Positions 15,756-24,300 of a DNA stretch of 64,000 nucleotides are shown here, in pieces (within the stretch, counting starts at the first letter, position 1; the number at the start of each line of letters is the position of its first letter). Both the position numbers and the translations under genes were made by a program. The notes beneath the pieces were generated by a model, which was given only the letters and a program-made list of their open reading frames with translations, did not search any database and had not been told where the DNA came from. The DNA is from Candidatus Aminicenantes bacterium UBA2190 (lineage in GTDB: Bacteria > Acidobacteriota > Aminicenantia > UBA2199): contig DCVK01000061.1 of assembly GCA_002335385.1 (NCBI GenBank), forward strand, positions 22,762 through 86,761, read 5' to 3'.

Positions 15756-17231
15756 TTGCGAGAGAAAGAATATCTCAAACAGCGCTATTCCTCGATCATT
15801 TCCGCAGTCGGAATGATTCTGCTTCTGTCCAGCGTTATGATGTTGACACCACTTTTAATTCTCATTTCACATCCCGAAGAGGCCATCTACTTGTGGGCCT
15901 TCTGTATACCCGCGGCCAGTCTTTTTTTTATGGGATTTTTCTTGTGGAAGGCATTCCGTTCTCCACTCAGCATCACGCTCACCGTCCAGGAGGGCGGCAT
16001 CACGATTTTGTTGAGTTGGATTGTCGTCATCCTCTTTTCCGCATGGCCGTTTGCATCCGCCTTGGATCTGCCGTATTCACAGGCCATATTTGAATCGGTC
16101 AGCGGATGGACCACCACCGGACTCACGGTCGTGAACGTGGCCAGCACCGGCAAAATGGTTCTGATCTGGCGCAGCATCATCCAATTGGCCGGTGGCGCAG
16201 GGTTGGCCATCATCATGATGTCGGCCATCGTCGGTCCGGTTGGCGTCGGCATTGCGAGCGCAGAGGGCCGAAGTGACCAACTCGTGCCGCAAGTGAAACA
16301 GTCGGCACGCCTGGTTCTGATCATCTATGCCGGCTACGCCCTCGCCGGAACCATCGCCTATCGGATAGCGGGGATGTCTCTATTTGACGCGGTCAACCAT
16401 TCCTTTGCCGCGATTTCCACCGGCGGTTTCTCCACGCGAGCGGAAAGTATCGGATACTGGGATTCAGCCGCCGTTGAAGCCGTGACCCTGCCGCTTATGC
16501 TTCTCGGTAATCTGAGCTTTGTCAGCGCATGGCTGCTGTGGCACGGCAAGCTGCGCACGGTGGTGCGGAACGGCGAAGTGCGCCTATTGGCCGTGCTCAT
16601 TCCCTTGTCGGCCGCGGCAGTGTTCCTCCTGACGAGCCAGGCGCTATATCCCCAGCTCGGAAAATCAATTCGCGTCGCTGTCTTCGAAACAGTGACCGCC
16701 ATAACCACCACGGGCTTTTCAACAGTGAATTACGGCAGTTGGAATTCCGCTGGATTATTCCTGTTGATCCTTCTGATGCTGATCGGCGGCGGCACATGTT
16801 CCACCGCCGGTGGCATCAAGCAATATCGCGTCTATTTGTTCTGGAGGACTCTGCGCTGGGACATCCAGCGCGCCATCATGCCGCGCACAGCGATTTTAGA
16901 GCGTTCGCTCTGGGAAGGGAACCGACGCGTCTTTTTGGACGATGCCCGAATCCGTCAAGTGCTGACTTTCATCCTCATGTATCTCATGACCTATCTGTTC
17001 GGCGTGCTGGTTTTATGCGCCTGCGGCTGCCCTCTCGTCGACTCCCTGTTTGAATTCGCCTCCGCTCTTGGAACCGTTGGGCTTTCCGTTGGCGTCACCA
17101 GCGCCGGCATGCCGGATGCCGCTTTGTGGTCGGAAATCATTGCTATGTTTCTAGGTCGCCTGGAGTTCATTGTCGTGATTGTCAGTGTCATCAAGATCAG
17201 CAGCGATGTGCGAATTCTGAAAAAAGGCTAG
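15756..17231 (+). CDS. trkH: TrkH/KtrB-family potassium uptake protein
   Basis: A 491-residue polytopic K+ translocating subunit built of four M1-P-M2 repeats. Selectivity-filter segments are visible in each: SVSGWTTTGLT, FAAISTGGFST, TAITTTGFSTVN and FASALGTVGLSVG. The start is TTG 15756, preceded by a GGGGGGG stretch; no ATG lies upstream in frame. It is the last gene of the sigma54-driven operon and is followed by a stable hairpin. Partners are the two TrkA proteins encoded directly upstream. Confidence 0.93.
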   Translation: MREKEYLKQRYSSIISAVGMILLLSSVMMLTPLLILISHPEEAIYLWAFCIPAASLFFMGFFLWKAFRSPLSITLTVQEGGITILLSWIVVILFSAWPFASALDLPYSQAIFESVSGWTTTGLTVVNVASTGKMVLIWRSIIQLAGGAGLAIIMMSAIVGPVGVGIASAEGRSDQLVPQVKQSARLVLIIYAGYALAGTIAYRIAGMSLFDAVNHSFAAISTGGFSTRAESIGYWDSAAVEAVTLPLMLLGNLSFVSAWLLWHGKLRTVVRNGEVRLLAVLIPLSAAAVFLLTSQALYPQLGKSIRVAVFETVTAITTTGFSTVNYGSWNSAGLFLLILLMLIGGGTCSTAGGIKQYRVYLFWRTLRWDIQRAIMPRTAILERSLWEGNRRVFLDDARIRQVLTFILMYLMTYLFGVLVLCACGCPLVDSLFEFASALGTVGLSVGVTSAGMPDAALWSEIIAMFLGRLEFIVVIVSVIKISSDVRILKKG

Positions 17232-17249
17232 ACCCCGGACGGACTGTAA

Positions 17250-17271
17250 GCCAACAAACCGTTTTGTTGGC
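17250..17271 (+). terminator. Hairpin after trkH
   Basis: Perfect 9-bp stem GCCAACAAA/TTTGTTGGC with loop CCGT, 18 nt after the trkH stop, followed directly by a small GTGG/CCAC hairpin. There is no clear U-tract, so it may be a terminator or the end structure of the inserted block. Confidence 0.45.
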
Positions 17272-17362
17272 GTGGTTTCCACGAAGGACGCTCCAATGGC
17301 GACGTCAATCGTACTGAACCAATCTCTCCCGAGTCACTAATAAGTCAGTCACCTGAAAACAT

Positions 17363-17391
17363 TTGGGAATTTCTTCAAAATTTCTTATAAT
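17363..17391 (+). promoter_or_regulatory. Promoter of the RlmI-like gene, leaderless geometry
   Basis: TTGGGA (17363-17368), 17 bp, TATAAT (17386-17391), 6 nt, then the ATG at 17398. Transcription would start at or next to the A of the ATG. The spacer and upstream DNA are AT-rich like the island, unlike the matching promoter at 10364. Confidence 0.75.
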
Positions 17392-17397
17392 ACTCCC

Positions 17398-18585
17398 ATG
17401 CCCACCGAGTACATGAAGCTTTTCCTGAAGCCGCACGAGGAGAAGCGCATCCTCGACGGCGAATTCTGGGCCTACGACAACGAGATCCGCTCCCTGAAGG
17501 GGTTCGTACCCGGCGAGATCTGCAGGCTGTACTCGGCCGAAGGGATGTATGTCGCCAGCGGTTACGTCAATCCCCTCTCCACCATCGCCTTCCGCGTGCT
17601 CAGCTACGACCCCGACGACGTGATCGACCGCGAGTTCCTGCGCCAGCGCATCGAGGCCGCCGACCGCCAGCGCCGGGTTCTCCGCCCCGAAAATGCTTAC
17701 TACCGCATGGCCTACGGCGAGGCCGACTTCCTGCCCGGCCTGGTCATCGACCGCTTCGCCGATCACTTCATCGTCCAGATCACCACCGCCGGCATGGAGA
17801 ATTTCAAGGAGGACGTATTCGCCGTCATCGCCGAGATGTACCCCGGCGCCGTCATCATCGAGAAATCGCTGGTGGCGGCGCGCGAGAAGGAAGGGCTGCC
17901 GCTCATCAACCGCATGGTCACCCCGGGAGCGGCGCCCGAGAAGGTGATCGAGGTCAACGGCGTGAAGTTCCGGGTGGATTTCCTCAAGAGCCAGAAGACC
18001 GGGTTCTTCCTCGACCAGCGCGACAACTACATGCTGCTGGAGCCCATTTCCCGGGGCCGGGAGGTGCTGGACGCCTTTTCCTATGCCGGCGCCTGGGGCC
18101 TGCATGCCGGCCGCTTCGGCGCCCGCCATGTGGAGTTCATCGAGATCTCGGGCGACTACATGGCCCAGGCCCGCGAGAACGCCGCCTTGAACGGCTTCGC
18201 CGCCGAGGGTCTCTCCTTCGTCCAGGACGACGCCATCAAGGTCTTGAAGGAAATGAGCAGGGCCGGGGAGGGTAAGGACATCGTCATCCTCGATCCGCCG
18301 GCCTTCGTCAAGTCGCGCGCCAAGCTGAAGGAGGCGCTGCGCGGCTACAAGGAGATCAACCTGCGGGCGCTGAAAATGCTCCGCCCCGGCGGCTTCCTGG
18401 TCAGCTGCTCGTGCTCCCACTTTTTGGGCAGGGACGACTTCATCGCCGTCATCCAGGATGCCGCGCGCGACGCCGGCCGCCGCGTCAAGCTCATCGAGCT
18501 GCGCGGCCAGCCCTACGATCACGCCGTGCTGCTGCCGCTGTTCCAGTCGGATTACCTGAAATGCGCATTGTTCAATGTGTACTGA
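17398..18585 (+). CDS. Class I rRNA large-subunit methyltransferase (RlmI-like)
   Basis: A 395-residue SAM-dependent cytosine-C5 methyltransferase of the RlmI/PUA type. An N-terminal PUA-like domain (about 1-80) is followed by the linker MAYGEADFLPGLVIDRF and the Rossmann core: VLDAFSYAGAWGLHAG (SAM loop), ILDPPAFVKSR (DPP motif) and LVSCSCSHFL with the putative catalytic cysteine. Predicted target is a cytosine in 23S rRNA. It has no ribosome-binding site and its -10 box ends 6 nt before the ATG, so the mRNA is probably leaderless. A truncated second copy of its 5' end lies 6,999 bp upstream. Confidence 0.9.
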   Translation: MPTEYMKLFLKPHEEKRILDGEFWAYDNEIRSLKGFVPGEICRLYSAEGMYVASGYVNPLSTIAFRVLSYDPDDVIDREFLRQRIEAADRQRRVLRPENAYYRMAYGEADFLPGLVIDRFADHFIVQITTAGMENFKEDVFAVIAEMYPGAVIIEKSLVAAREKEGLPLINRMVTPGAAPEKVIEVNGVKFRVDFLKSQKTGFFLDQRDNYMLLEPISRGREVLDAFSYAGAWGLHAGRFGARHVEFIEISGDYMAQARENAALNGFAAEGLSFVQDDAIKVLKEMSRAGEGKDIVILDPPAFVKSRAKLKEALRGYKEINLRALKMLRPGGFLVSCSCSHFLGRDDFIAVIQDAARDAGRRVKLIELRGQPYDHAVLLPLFQSDYLKCALFNVY

Positions 18586-18604
18586 AATTAAATGGCTGCA
18601 TGTA

Positions 18605-18626
18605 GGGCCGGGCTTTCAACCCGCCC
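18605..18626. repeat. GC-rich palindromic element
   Basis: GGGCCGGGC-TTTCAA-CCCGCCC forms an imperfect hairpin between the methyltransferase and radical SAM genes. It resembles dispersed intergenic palindromes of many GC-rich genomes, but no second copy was noticed in this window. Confidence 0.35.
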
Positions 18627-18641
18627 GCGATTGAAAAGCAC

Positions 18642-19595
18642 ATGACACGGAATGAAAAGCCCCATCAGACCCGCCACGTCTTCGGCCCCGTGCCGTCGCG
18701 GCGCCTGGGGATCTCCCTGGGTGTGGACATCATCCCTTTCAAAACCTGCAGCCTAGACTGCCTTTACTGCGAATGCGGCCGCACCACGCTCCGGACCATC
18801 GAGCGGCAGAGTTTCTTCCCACCGCGCCGTGTCCTGGATGAGCTGCAAGCCATTCTGCCGGGCATCCCGCACCTCGATTTCATCACTTTTTCCGGATCCG
18901 GCGAGCCGACGCTGAACTCTGACCTGGGGTGGCTGATCGGCGGGATCCGCGGGCTCAGCACCGCGCCGATCGCCGTATTGACCAACGGCACCCTGCTCAG
19001 CCGCGCCGATGTCCGCCGGGAACTGCTCGGCGCCGACGTCGTCCTGCCTTCGCTCGATGCCGCCCTGGCCGCCGGCTTCGCCCGCATCAACCAGCCCGCT
19101 CCGGGCCTGGACGTGGGATGCATCGTCGCCGGGATGGAGGCGTTCCGCCGTGAATACGCCGGGAAGATCTGGCTGGAGGTTTTCATCCTCAAGGGGGTCA
19201 ACGACGGTGAGGCCGATATCGCGGCCCTGGGTGCGGCCCTGTGCCGCATCCGCCCCGACAAGGTTCAGTTAAACACCCTGGACCGCCCGCCCGCCTACCC
19301 CGGCGTCGAGTCGGCCGATTTTGCCCTGCTGGAAAGCGTGCGCCGGAACTGGTCCGGACTGCCGGTGGAGATCATCAAGCGTGCCGGACGCCGCGAGGAG
19401 ATCCCCGCCTTCAGCTCCAACCTGGAGAACAGCCTGCTGAACACCATCCGCCGCCGGCCGCTGACCATCGACGACCTGAGGACGCTGACCGGGAAAAGCG
19501 AGGAGGACCTGCGCCGCTACCTGGAGGTCCTGGAAACTGAAAAAAAGGTCAAGCCCGTGATCGAGGGCGGCCGGATATTCTATACGTCGGTTTGA
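18642..19595 (+). CDS. Radical SAM protein (COG0731-like)
   Basis: A 317-residue radical SAM enzyme. The iron-sulfur cysteines are C36, C40 and C43 in CSLDCLYC, followed by FSGSGEPTLN (SAM-binding GGE-like motif) and LTNGTLL. The C-terminal 70 residues (NTIRRRPLTIDDLRTLTGKS...) look like a winged-helix segment. The opening VFGPVPSRRLGISLGVDI is typical of the group related to tRNA-wybutosine TYW1-like proteins, for which the bacterial substrate is not established. About 220 bp with no recognisable feature follow before the convergent sulfatase gene. Confidence 0.85.
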   Translation: MTRNEKPHQTRHVFGPVPSRRLGISLGVDIIPFKTCSLDCLYCECGRTTLRTIERQSFFPPRRVLDELQAILPGIPHLDFITFSGSGEPTLNSDLGWLIGGIRGLSTAPIAVLTNGTLLSRADVRRELLGADVVLPSLDAALAAGFARINQPAPGLDVGCIVAGMEAFRREYAGKIWLEVFILKGVNDGEADIAALGAALCRIRPDKVQLNTLDRPPAYPGVESADFALLESVRRNWSGLPVEIIKRAGRREEIPAFSSNLENSLLNTIRRRPLTIDDLRTLTGKSEEDLRRYLEVLETEKKVKPVIEGGRIFYTSV

Positions 19596-19817
19596 ATCCT
19601 TTTTTTGCCCGATCGGTCAAATTCGCCTTGGCATTCACGTCTTCCTGTCGCATCCTCTCTTCCCGGACACCGGCCATGGTAAACCGATTGCGCATCATGC
19701 CTTTTTTGCAGCGGCGGTGCAAATCGTCCGCCGACCCCGGTGGATGCAATTCGTCCCCTGGGAACGGGATTTACCCGCCCAGCGGGGGCGTGATGGCCGC
19801 GCCCCTGCCGTTGAATT

Positions 19818-21821
19818 TCATTCGATCCTTTCCTTGATGCGGCCGTCGCGCAGGAAGACGAAGCGGCCGGGGAGCAGCTCCTGCAATTTGGCTTTCAGGT
19901 TCAGCAGCCCGGGATCGCGGAGATCCTCCCGGGCGACCGGACGCTCGTCCAGGTACCACTCCTCCTGGAAGCCGCGGTCGCCGGGCATGTAGACATACTT
20001 CCGGCCGTTCCACTGGATGCCGCGGTGCTTGGCCTGGATCACCACGTCCTTGAATTCCTTTTTCAGCACGATCTCCCCCGTTCCCGGGACCAGCTCGATG
20101 ACCTTCATGATCCCGGGGTAGGTCATGCGCACCCGGCCCGCGATGTAGGGCGTCTCCATGGTGTACCACAGCTCGGTCTCCATGTAGGCCGGATAGCCGG
20201 GGAAATCGGCCCCGCGCATGACCGGCAGCAGCGAGACGCCGCGGAACGAGGCGGGCGGGCGGATGCCGGCCAGGTCCAGCAGGGTGGGGGCGATATCGAT
20301 GTCGCGTACGGTCGGGACGATGCGCCGGCCGGCGAAATCCTCGTAGGGCGAGCTGACGCCGAAGGTCATGTTGTTGGAAAAGGGGCCGCGCAGATGGTCG
20401 CCGTGGCCGGTGCCGTAGCCGTTCTCGTACAGGCTCTCGCCGTGGTCGGAGAAAAGGACGACGATCGTGTTCTCCGCCAGCCCGCATCGCTGCAGAAAGT
20501 CCAGCATCTCCCCCACCTGGTCGTCGAACATGCGCACCGTGCCATCGTAGAGGTCGACAATCTGCTCCCTGTCCGCGGAGCTGAGGTCGTACCCCGAATA
20601 GGTCTTCATCATGTCGACCTTGCGGTACTTGTGCGGGCCGCGGTACTCAGGCCGTGTATAGCGCCGGTAATAGGGATACTGGCTGCCGTAGGGAAAGTGG
20701 CTGTTGGAGCTGAAGTGGAACAGGAAGAACGGCTTGCCGGCCTTGAGCGCCCTGCGGATGAAACGCATGCTGGCGTTGGTCACGTAATAGGGATCGATGT
20801 TCAGCGGCATCAGCCACATCACCGGGAACAGCTCGCGCCCGGCCGGGTGGATCAAGAAGCTGAGCAGCGAATAATGCAGCTCCAAACAGCGCTGCCGGAT
20901 CAGGTTCTGCAGGGTGAGGCGCGGCGCCTGGACGTGATCGAAGCCGAAGCCCAGGCGGGAGAATATGTCGCCGGCGAAATCGCTGATCATGCCCGTGTCG
21001 TAGCCTTCCTTCCTGAAGGACTGGATCAGGGTCGGCAGCTTCAGCTGCAGCTCCTCCGGCCGGGGGAACATATGCCGCACCTTGTGCTCGGGGGGGAAGT
21101 TCGAGGTGAAGACCGAGGTGAAGGAGGAGAAAGTGCGGGCCAGCGACGACTTGGCGTTGAGGAAATTGGCGCCGCGCCGCAGCAGGCGGTCGATGTGGGG
21201 CGTCGGCCGGCGATAGCCATTGTACCCCAGGTGGTCGGGCCGCAGCGAATCGGTCCCCAGGACCAGGATATTGGGCCGGCCTCCCGCCGGCGGCGCCTTC
21301 AGTGCCGGCGTCTTGAAGGGAAAGATGAAGACGACGACCAGGGCGATGACGACCGCGCCGTGCCAGGGGCGCCGCTTCCGGCAGGCGGCCAGCATGACCA
21401 CCAGGGGAAAGGCGATGCGGATCAACCACAGGGGCAGTGCGTCGGTGATGAACGCCTGCAACTTCATGGGCAGCCCCCCCCTGGCATACAGGGGCTCCAC
21501 GAAAAGCTGGGGCGAAACCTTGACGGCCAGCAGCAGGAACCAGGCCCAGACGAACAGCTGGAAAAGGAAGATCATCCCGCGGCGCTCGATCCCCAGCAGC
21601 ATGGTGAACAGGGCGATGAAGAGGGCGACCAGGGCGTATACCGCAATGATCTTCAGGTTGAAGAGGACGATCACCGTCTTGAAGCCGCCGGTGATGACCT
21701 GTTCCGCGGCCGGGTCGCGTTCGCCCATGTAGGAAAAATCGAAGAACAGGATGAAGGAGGAGGCGAACAGCATGGCGGCCAGAAAGAGAGATATGCCGAT
21801 GTGTTTTTTGGCGGTTTTCAT
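19818..21821 (-). CDS. Membrane-anchored sulfatase-fold phosphatase/transferase
   Basis: A 667-residue protein with four or five N-terminal transmembrane helices (about 8-165) and a C-terminal alkaline phosphatase superfamily domain. Metal-site motifs are VLGTDSLRPDHLGYNG near residue 188 and VLFSDHGESLYENGYGTGHGDH. There is no CxPxR formylglycine motif; the matching segment SSLARTFSSFTS offers Ser/Thr nucleophiles as in LtaS-type lipoteichoic acid synthases and phosphoethanolamine transferases. A role in transferring or removing a phospho-head group at the outer face of the membrane is likely; the substrate is unknown. The start ATG has no clear ribosome-binding site and lies 14 nt after a -10 box. 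Confidence 0.85.
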   Translation of the reverse strand: MKTAKKHIGISLFLAAMLFASSFILFFDFSYMGERDPAAEQVITGGFKTVIVLFNLKIIAVYALVALFIALFTMLLGIERRGMIFLFQLFVWAWFLLLAVKVSPQLFVEPLYARGGLPMKLQAFITDALPLWLIRIAFPLVVMLAACRKRRPWHGAVVIALVVVFIFPFKTPALKAPPAGGRPNILVLGTDSLRPDHLGYNGYRRPTPHIDRLLRRGANFLNAKSSLARTFSSFTSVFTSNFPPEHKVRHMFPRPEELQLKLPTLIQSFRKEGYDTGMISDFAGDIFSRLGFGFDHVQAPRLTLQNLIRQRCLELHYSLLSFLIHPAGRELFPVMWLMPLNIDPYYVTNASMRFIRRALKAGKPFFLFHFSSNSHFPYGSQYPYYRRYTRPEYRGPHKYRKVDMMKTYSGYDLSSADREQIVDLYDGTVRMFDDQVGEMLDFLQRCGLAENTIVVLFSDHGESLYENGYGTGHGDHLRGPFSNNMTFGVSSPYEDFAGRRIVPTVRDIDIAPTLLDLAGIRPPASFRGVSLLPVMRGADFPGYPAYMETELWYTMETPYIAGRVRMTYPGIMKVIELVPGTGEIVLKKEFKDVVIQAKHRGIQWNGRKYVYMPGDRGFQEEWYLDERPVAREDLRDPGLLNLKAKLQELLPGRFVFLRDGRIKERIE

Positions 21822-21835
21822 GGAAGCGAGGATGT

Positions 21836-21864
21836 ATGATAGCGGAAAGAGCCCCGGCTGTCAA
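21836..21864 (-). promoter_or_regulatory. Promoter of the sulfatase-fold gene
   Basis: TTGACA (21859-21864), 17 bp, TATCAT (21836-21841) on the minus strand. The start codon is 14 nt downstream, giving a leader of only about 8 nt. Confidence 0.7.
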
Positions 21865-21959
21865 TCCATCATTGCCCGTGGCCGTTGCCGTGTCGGCAAG
21901 GCATTGCGGCGAATGAAGGAAATCCATATCCTATCGCAACCTTGCCTTGACCGGCAAAG

Positions 21960-23441
21960 TCATGGACACGGCGATCGTTTCAGGGACCTGAGTTCCTTGG
22001 GCAAGTCACGGGAATGGATCCACTCGTTCAGCCGCGGGCGCAGGCTCGGGTCATCGCCGCACAGCAGGTTCAGGAACTCTTCGGTGTTCAGGCTGCGGCA
22101 GCGGCGCGTTTCCAGGATGGAGCGCAGGCGCCGCAGCAGTTCGGTCTCGCCGAGGGTATCGGCGAGTTCGGCCAGCATCAGCGCCGGCTTGGCATAGACC
22201 TGGGACTGGTACACGGCGGGATCCTTGAACAACAGCCGCAGCTTGCCGCCGGCGGACGGGGTGGCGATGCCGGCGAAGCGCTTCACGAAGAGTCGCAGCC
22301 GCCGCCGGATCCGCGCATACTCCTTCTCGCCCAGGAGGTCCTTCATATAGATGAGGCTGCAGTATGTCGCCAGTCCCTCGGTGATCCAATTGTCCGCGGT
22401 CGTTTCCCAGGAAACGATCCCGCCCCACCATTGGTGGGCGATCTCATGGGCCAGGAGGTCGGTGCCGGCGTCGCTCATCGCCAGCGCCGACTCCAGGCCC
22501 GGCCGACGGCGCGCCGCGGCCGTCCGCAGGGGCTTGGCCGCATCGACGCTCATGACGATGAGGCCGCTGTAGCTGACGCCGCCGAGCCCCCGGCTGCGGC
22601 GGAAGAGGATATTCAGCTCGCTGACGGCGAGAGGGCCGAAGCGCTGCTCATAAAAGGAAAGGATGCGGCTGATATCCGGGGCGTTGAAATACTCGCCGAG
22701 GCTGAACCCCGGCCAGCCGTACAGGCGAACGGCCAATGGCCCGGGCACGACCCCGATGGGACGGAAGCGCCCGCAAACCAGCGCCATGCCCTTGGCATTG
22801 GGATTCTCGAACTGGAAGTCATTGCCGCCGTCCGCGGAGCGTACGCCGCGCAGGATGCCGCTGCCCAGGCAATTCCAGCCCTCGGGGAGGCGCAGGCTCA
22901 TCTGCAGCGCGGAGAAATCGAGCCGCGGATGCGGATAAAAATCACTGACATAGGAGAGGAAGCGGCAATCATCGCCCGACCCCGCTGCCGTTGCCGCTTG
23001 CCGGTCCGCTCCCGGAGAGCCGCCGGGCACGACGAAAGGATCTAAGGGCGGCTCCAGGCGTCCGCTGTAGCTGAGTTCGAGATCGCTGCCTCCCGGGCAG
23101 CGTGCCAGCAACTCCCCGGCTTCATGGGAGAAGTCCAGCACCGGATCAGCGGCGGCGCGCAGTGAAATCAGCTGCATCCCCTCAGCCAGCCACAGCCGCC
23201 GTTCGCCGGCGGGCTGGGCGAAGGAAAGCCGCGCGGTCGCCTGCAGAAAGCCGCGGTCAGGGTCGTAGGCTCCATCCAGGCGCAGCGCCAGCAGGCGGTC
23301 CTGGGTCAAGGCCGGCGAATTCCCCTCGTCGGCCGCCGCGCACAGGAATCCCGCCAGGCCCACCAAGAGGATGATCAAGCGGGGAAAAAGCGCGCCGGGA
23401 TTGCTCCGTCGCCTGGCCGCCACGCATTGCTCATTTCTCAT
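21960..23441 (-). CDS. M1-like (gluzincin) metallopeptidase
   Basis: A 493-residue protein with an N-terminal signal peptide (hydrophobic core about 20-36). Zinc motif HEIAHQWW with the third ligand 18 residues on in NWITEGLATY is the M1 HExxH-x18-E signature. The usual exopeptidase motif GAMEN is replaced by GGVSYSG, so aminopeptidase specificity is doubtful. The C-terminal ERAP-like domain is short. Start chosen: ATG preceded by GGAGGAGGGCAG. Probably periplasmic. No obvious partner gene nearby. Confidence 0.85.
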   Translation of the reverse strand: MRNEQCVAARRRSNPGALFPRLIILLVGLAGFLCAAADEGNSPALTQDRLLALRLDGAYDPDRGFLQATARLSFAQPAGERRLWLAEGMQLISLRAAADPVLDFSHEAGELLARCPGGSDLELSYSGRLEPPLDPFVVPGGSPGADRQAATAAGSGDDCRFLSYVSDFYPHPRLDFSALQMSLRLPEGWNCLGSGILRGVRSADGGNDFQFENPNAKGMALVCGRFRPIGVVPGPLAVRLYGWPGFSLGEYFNAPDISRILSFYEQRFGPLAVSELNILFRRSRGLGGVSYSGLIVMSVDAAKPLRTAAARRRPGLESALAMSDAGTDLLAHEIAHQWWGGIVSWETTADNWITEGLATYCSLIYMKDLLGEKEYARIRRRLRLFVKRFAGIATPSAGGKLRLLFKDPAVYQSQVYAKPALMLAELADTLGETELLRRLRSILETRRCRSLNTEEFLNLLCGDDPSLRPRLNEWIHSRDLPKELRSLKRSPCP

Positions 23442-23761
23442 TCTGCCCTCCTCCAGCCCGAAGGCGGCTGAAGATCAAGTCGATCATGGATCTCTCCATC
23501 AGCGACTCGTGGCTTTCTCCCCCCGAAGGGATGACGCATGCGGGAGCAACCCTGCTTACGATCGCAAGTATGAATTCCCAGAATCAGACCAAAGGACTAC
23601 CCGGGCACGGCGCCGAGATTTCCTTTTTTGAATTTTCCTTTCGCCGATTCAGAAATCTGAACGCTGCGGTCGAAATGCCGTGCCGGCCGCTTCCCGCCCA
23701 CTGCCCTCTCCCGCCCGGCCCGTTCGTTGACTTGGGCAGGGAAAAGAATTAGAATCGGGTC
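23442..23761. other. 320-bp intergenic region, divergent genes
   Basis: Between the M1-like peptidase (minus) and hslV (plus). It contains the hslV promoter at its right end. No RNA gene, repeat or conserved small reading frame was recognised in the rest. Confidence 0.6.
23727..23755 (+). promoter_or_regulatory. Promoter of hslVU, leaderless geometry
   Basis: TTGACT (23727-23732), 17 bp, TAGAAT (23750-23755), then 6 nt to the hslV ATG at 23762. Confidence 0.75.
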
Positions 23762-24298
23762 ATGAAAGAGAAACTCCGCGGCACCACCGTGCTGTGCGTC
23801 CGCCAGGGCGGCCGGGTGGTCATCGGCGCCGACGGCCAGGTGACGCTGCAGAACACCGTATTGAAGCACACGGCCCGCAAGATCCGCCGCCTCTACAATG
23901 ACCAGGTCCTGGCCGGATTCGCCGGCTCCACCTCGGACGCCTTCTCCCTCTTCCAGCGCTTCGAGGCCAAGCTGGAGGAATACAACGGCAACATCTCCCG
24001 CGCCGCGGTGGAGCTTTCCAAGGACTGGCGCACCGACAAGGTCCTGCGCCACCTGGAGGCCATGCTGGTCGTGGCCAACGGCGAGAAGATGTATCTGCTT
24101 TCAGGAACGGGCGACATCATCGAGCCCGACGAGAACGTCCTGGCCATCGGCTCGGGCGGCCCTTTCGCCCAGGCCGCGGCGCTGGCCCTGAGCCGCGAGA
24201 CGAAGCTGGACGCACGCGCCATCGTCGAGAGGTCCCTGGCCATCGCCGCCGCTCTCTGCATCTACACCAACGCGAACTTCACCATCGAGGAGCTTTGA
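23762..24298 (+). CDS. hslV: ATP-dependent protease HslVU, peptidase subunit
   Basis: A 178-residue proteasome-like peptidase. The catalytic threonine is predicted to be exposed after removal of a short propeptide MKEKLRG, leaving TTVLCVRQGG. The GADGQVTLQ and GSGGPFAQAAALAL motifs are typical. Twelve HslV subunits form a barrel capped by HslU hexamers in the cytosol. Transcription probably starts at the ATG itself. hslU follows after 2 nt. Confidence 0.96.
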   Translation: MKEKLRGTTVLCVRQGGRVVIGADGQVTLQNTVLKHTARKIRRLYNDQVLAGFAGSTSDAFSLFQRFEAKLEEYNGNISRAAVELSKDWRTDKVLRHLEAMLVVANGEKMYLLSGTGDIIEPDENVLAIGSGGPFAQAAALALSRETKLDARAIVERSLAIAAALCIYTNANFTIEEL

Positions 24299-24300
24299 CC

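Noticed and set aside
10491..17345. Integrase, transposase or tRNA attachment site for the island
   Set aside because: No recombinase gene or terminal inverted repeat was found in the block, and tRNA-Asn lies almost 800 bp away with no repeated 3' end at the other edge.
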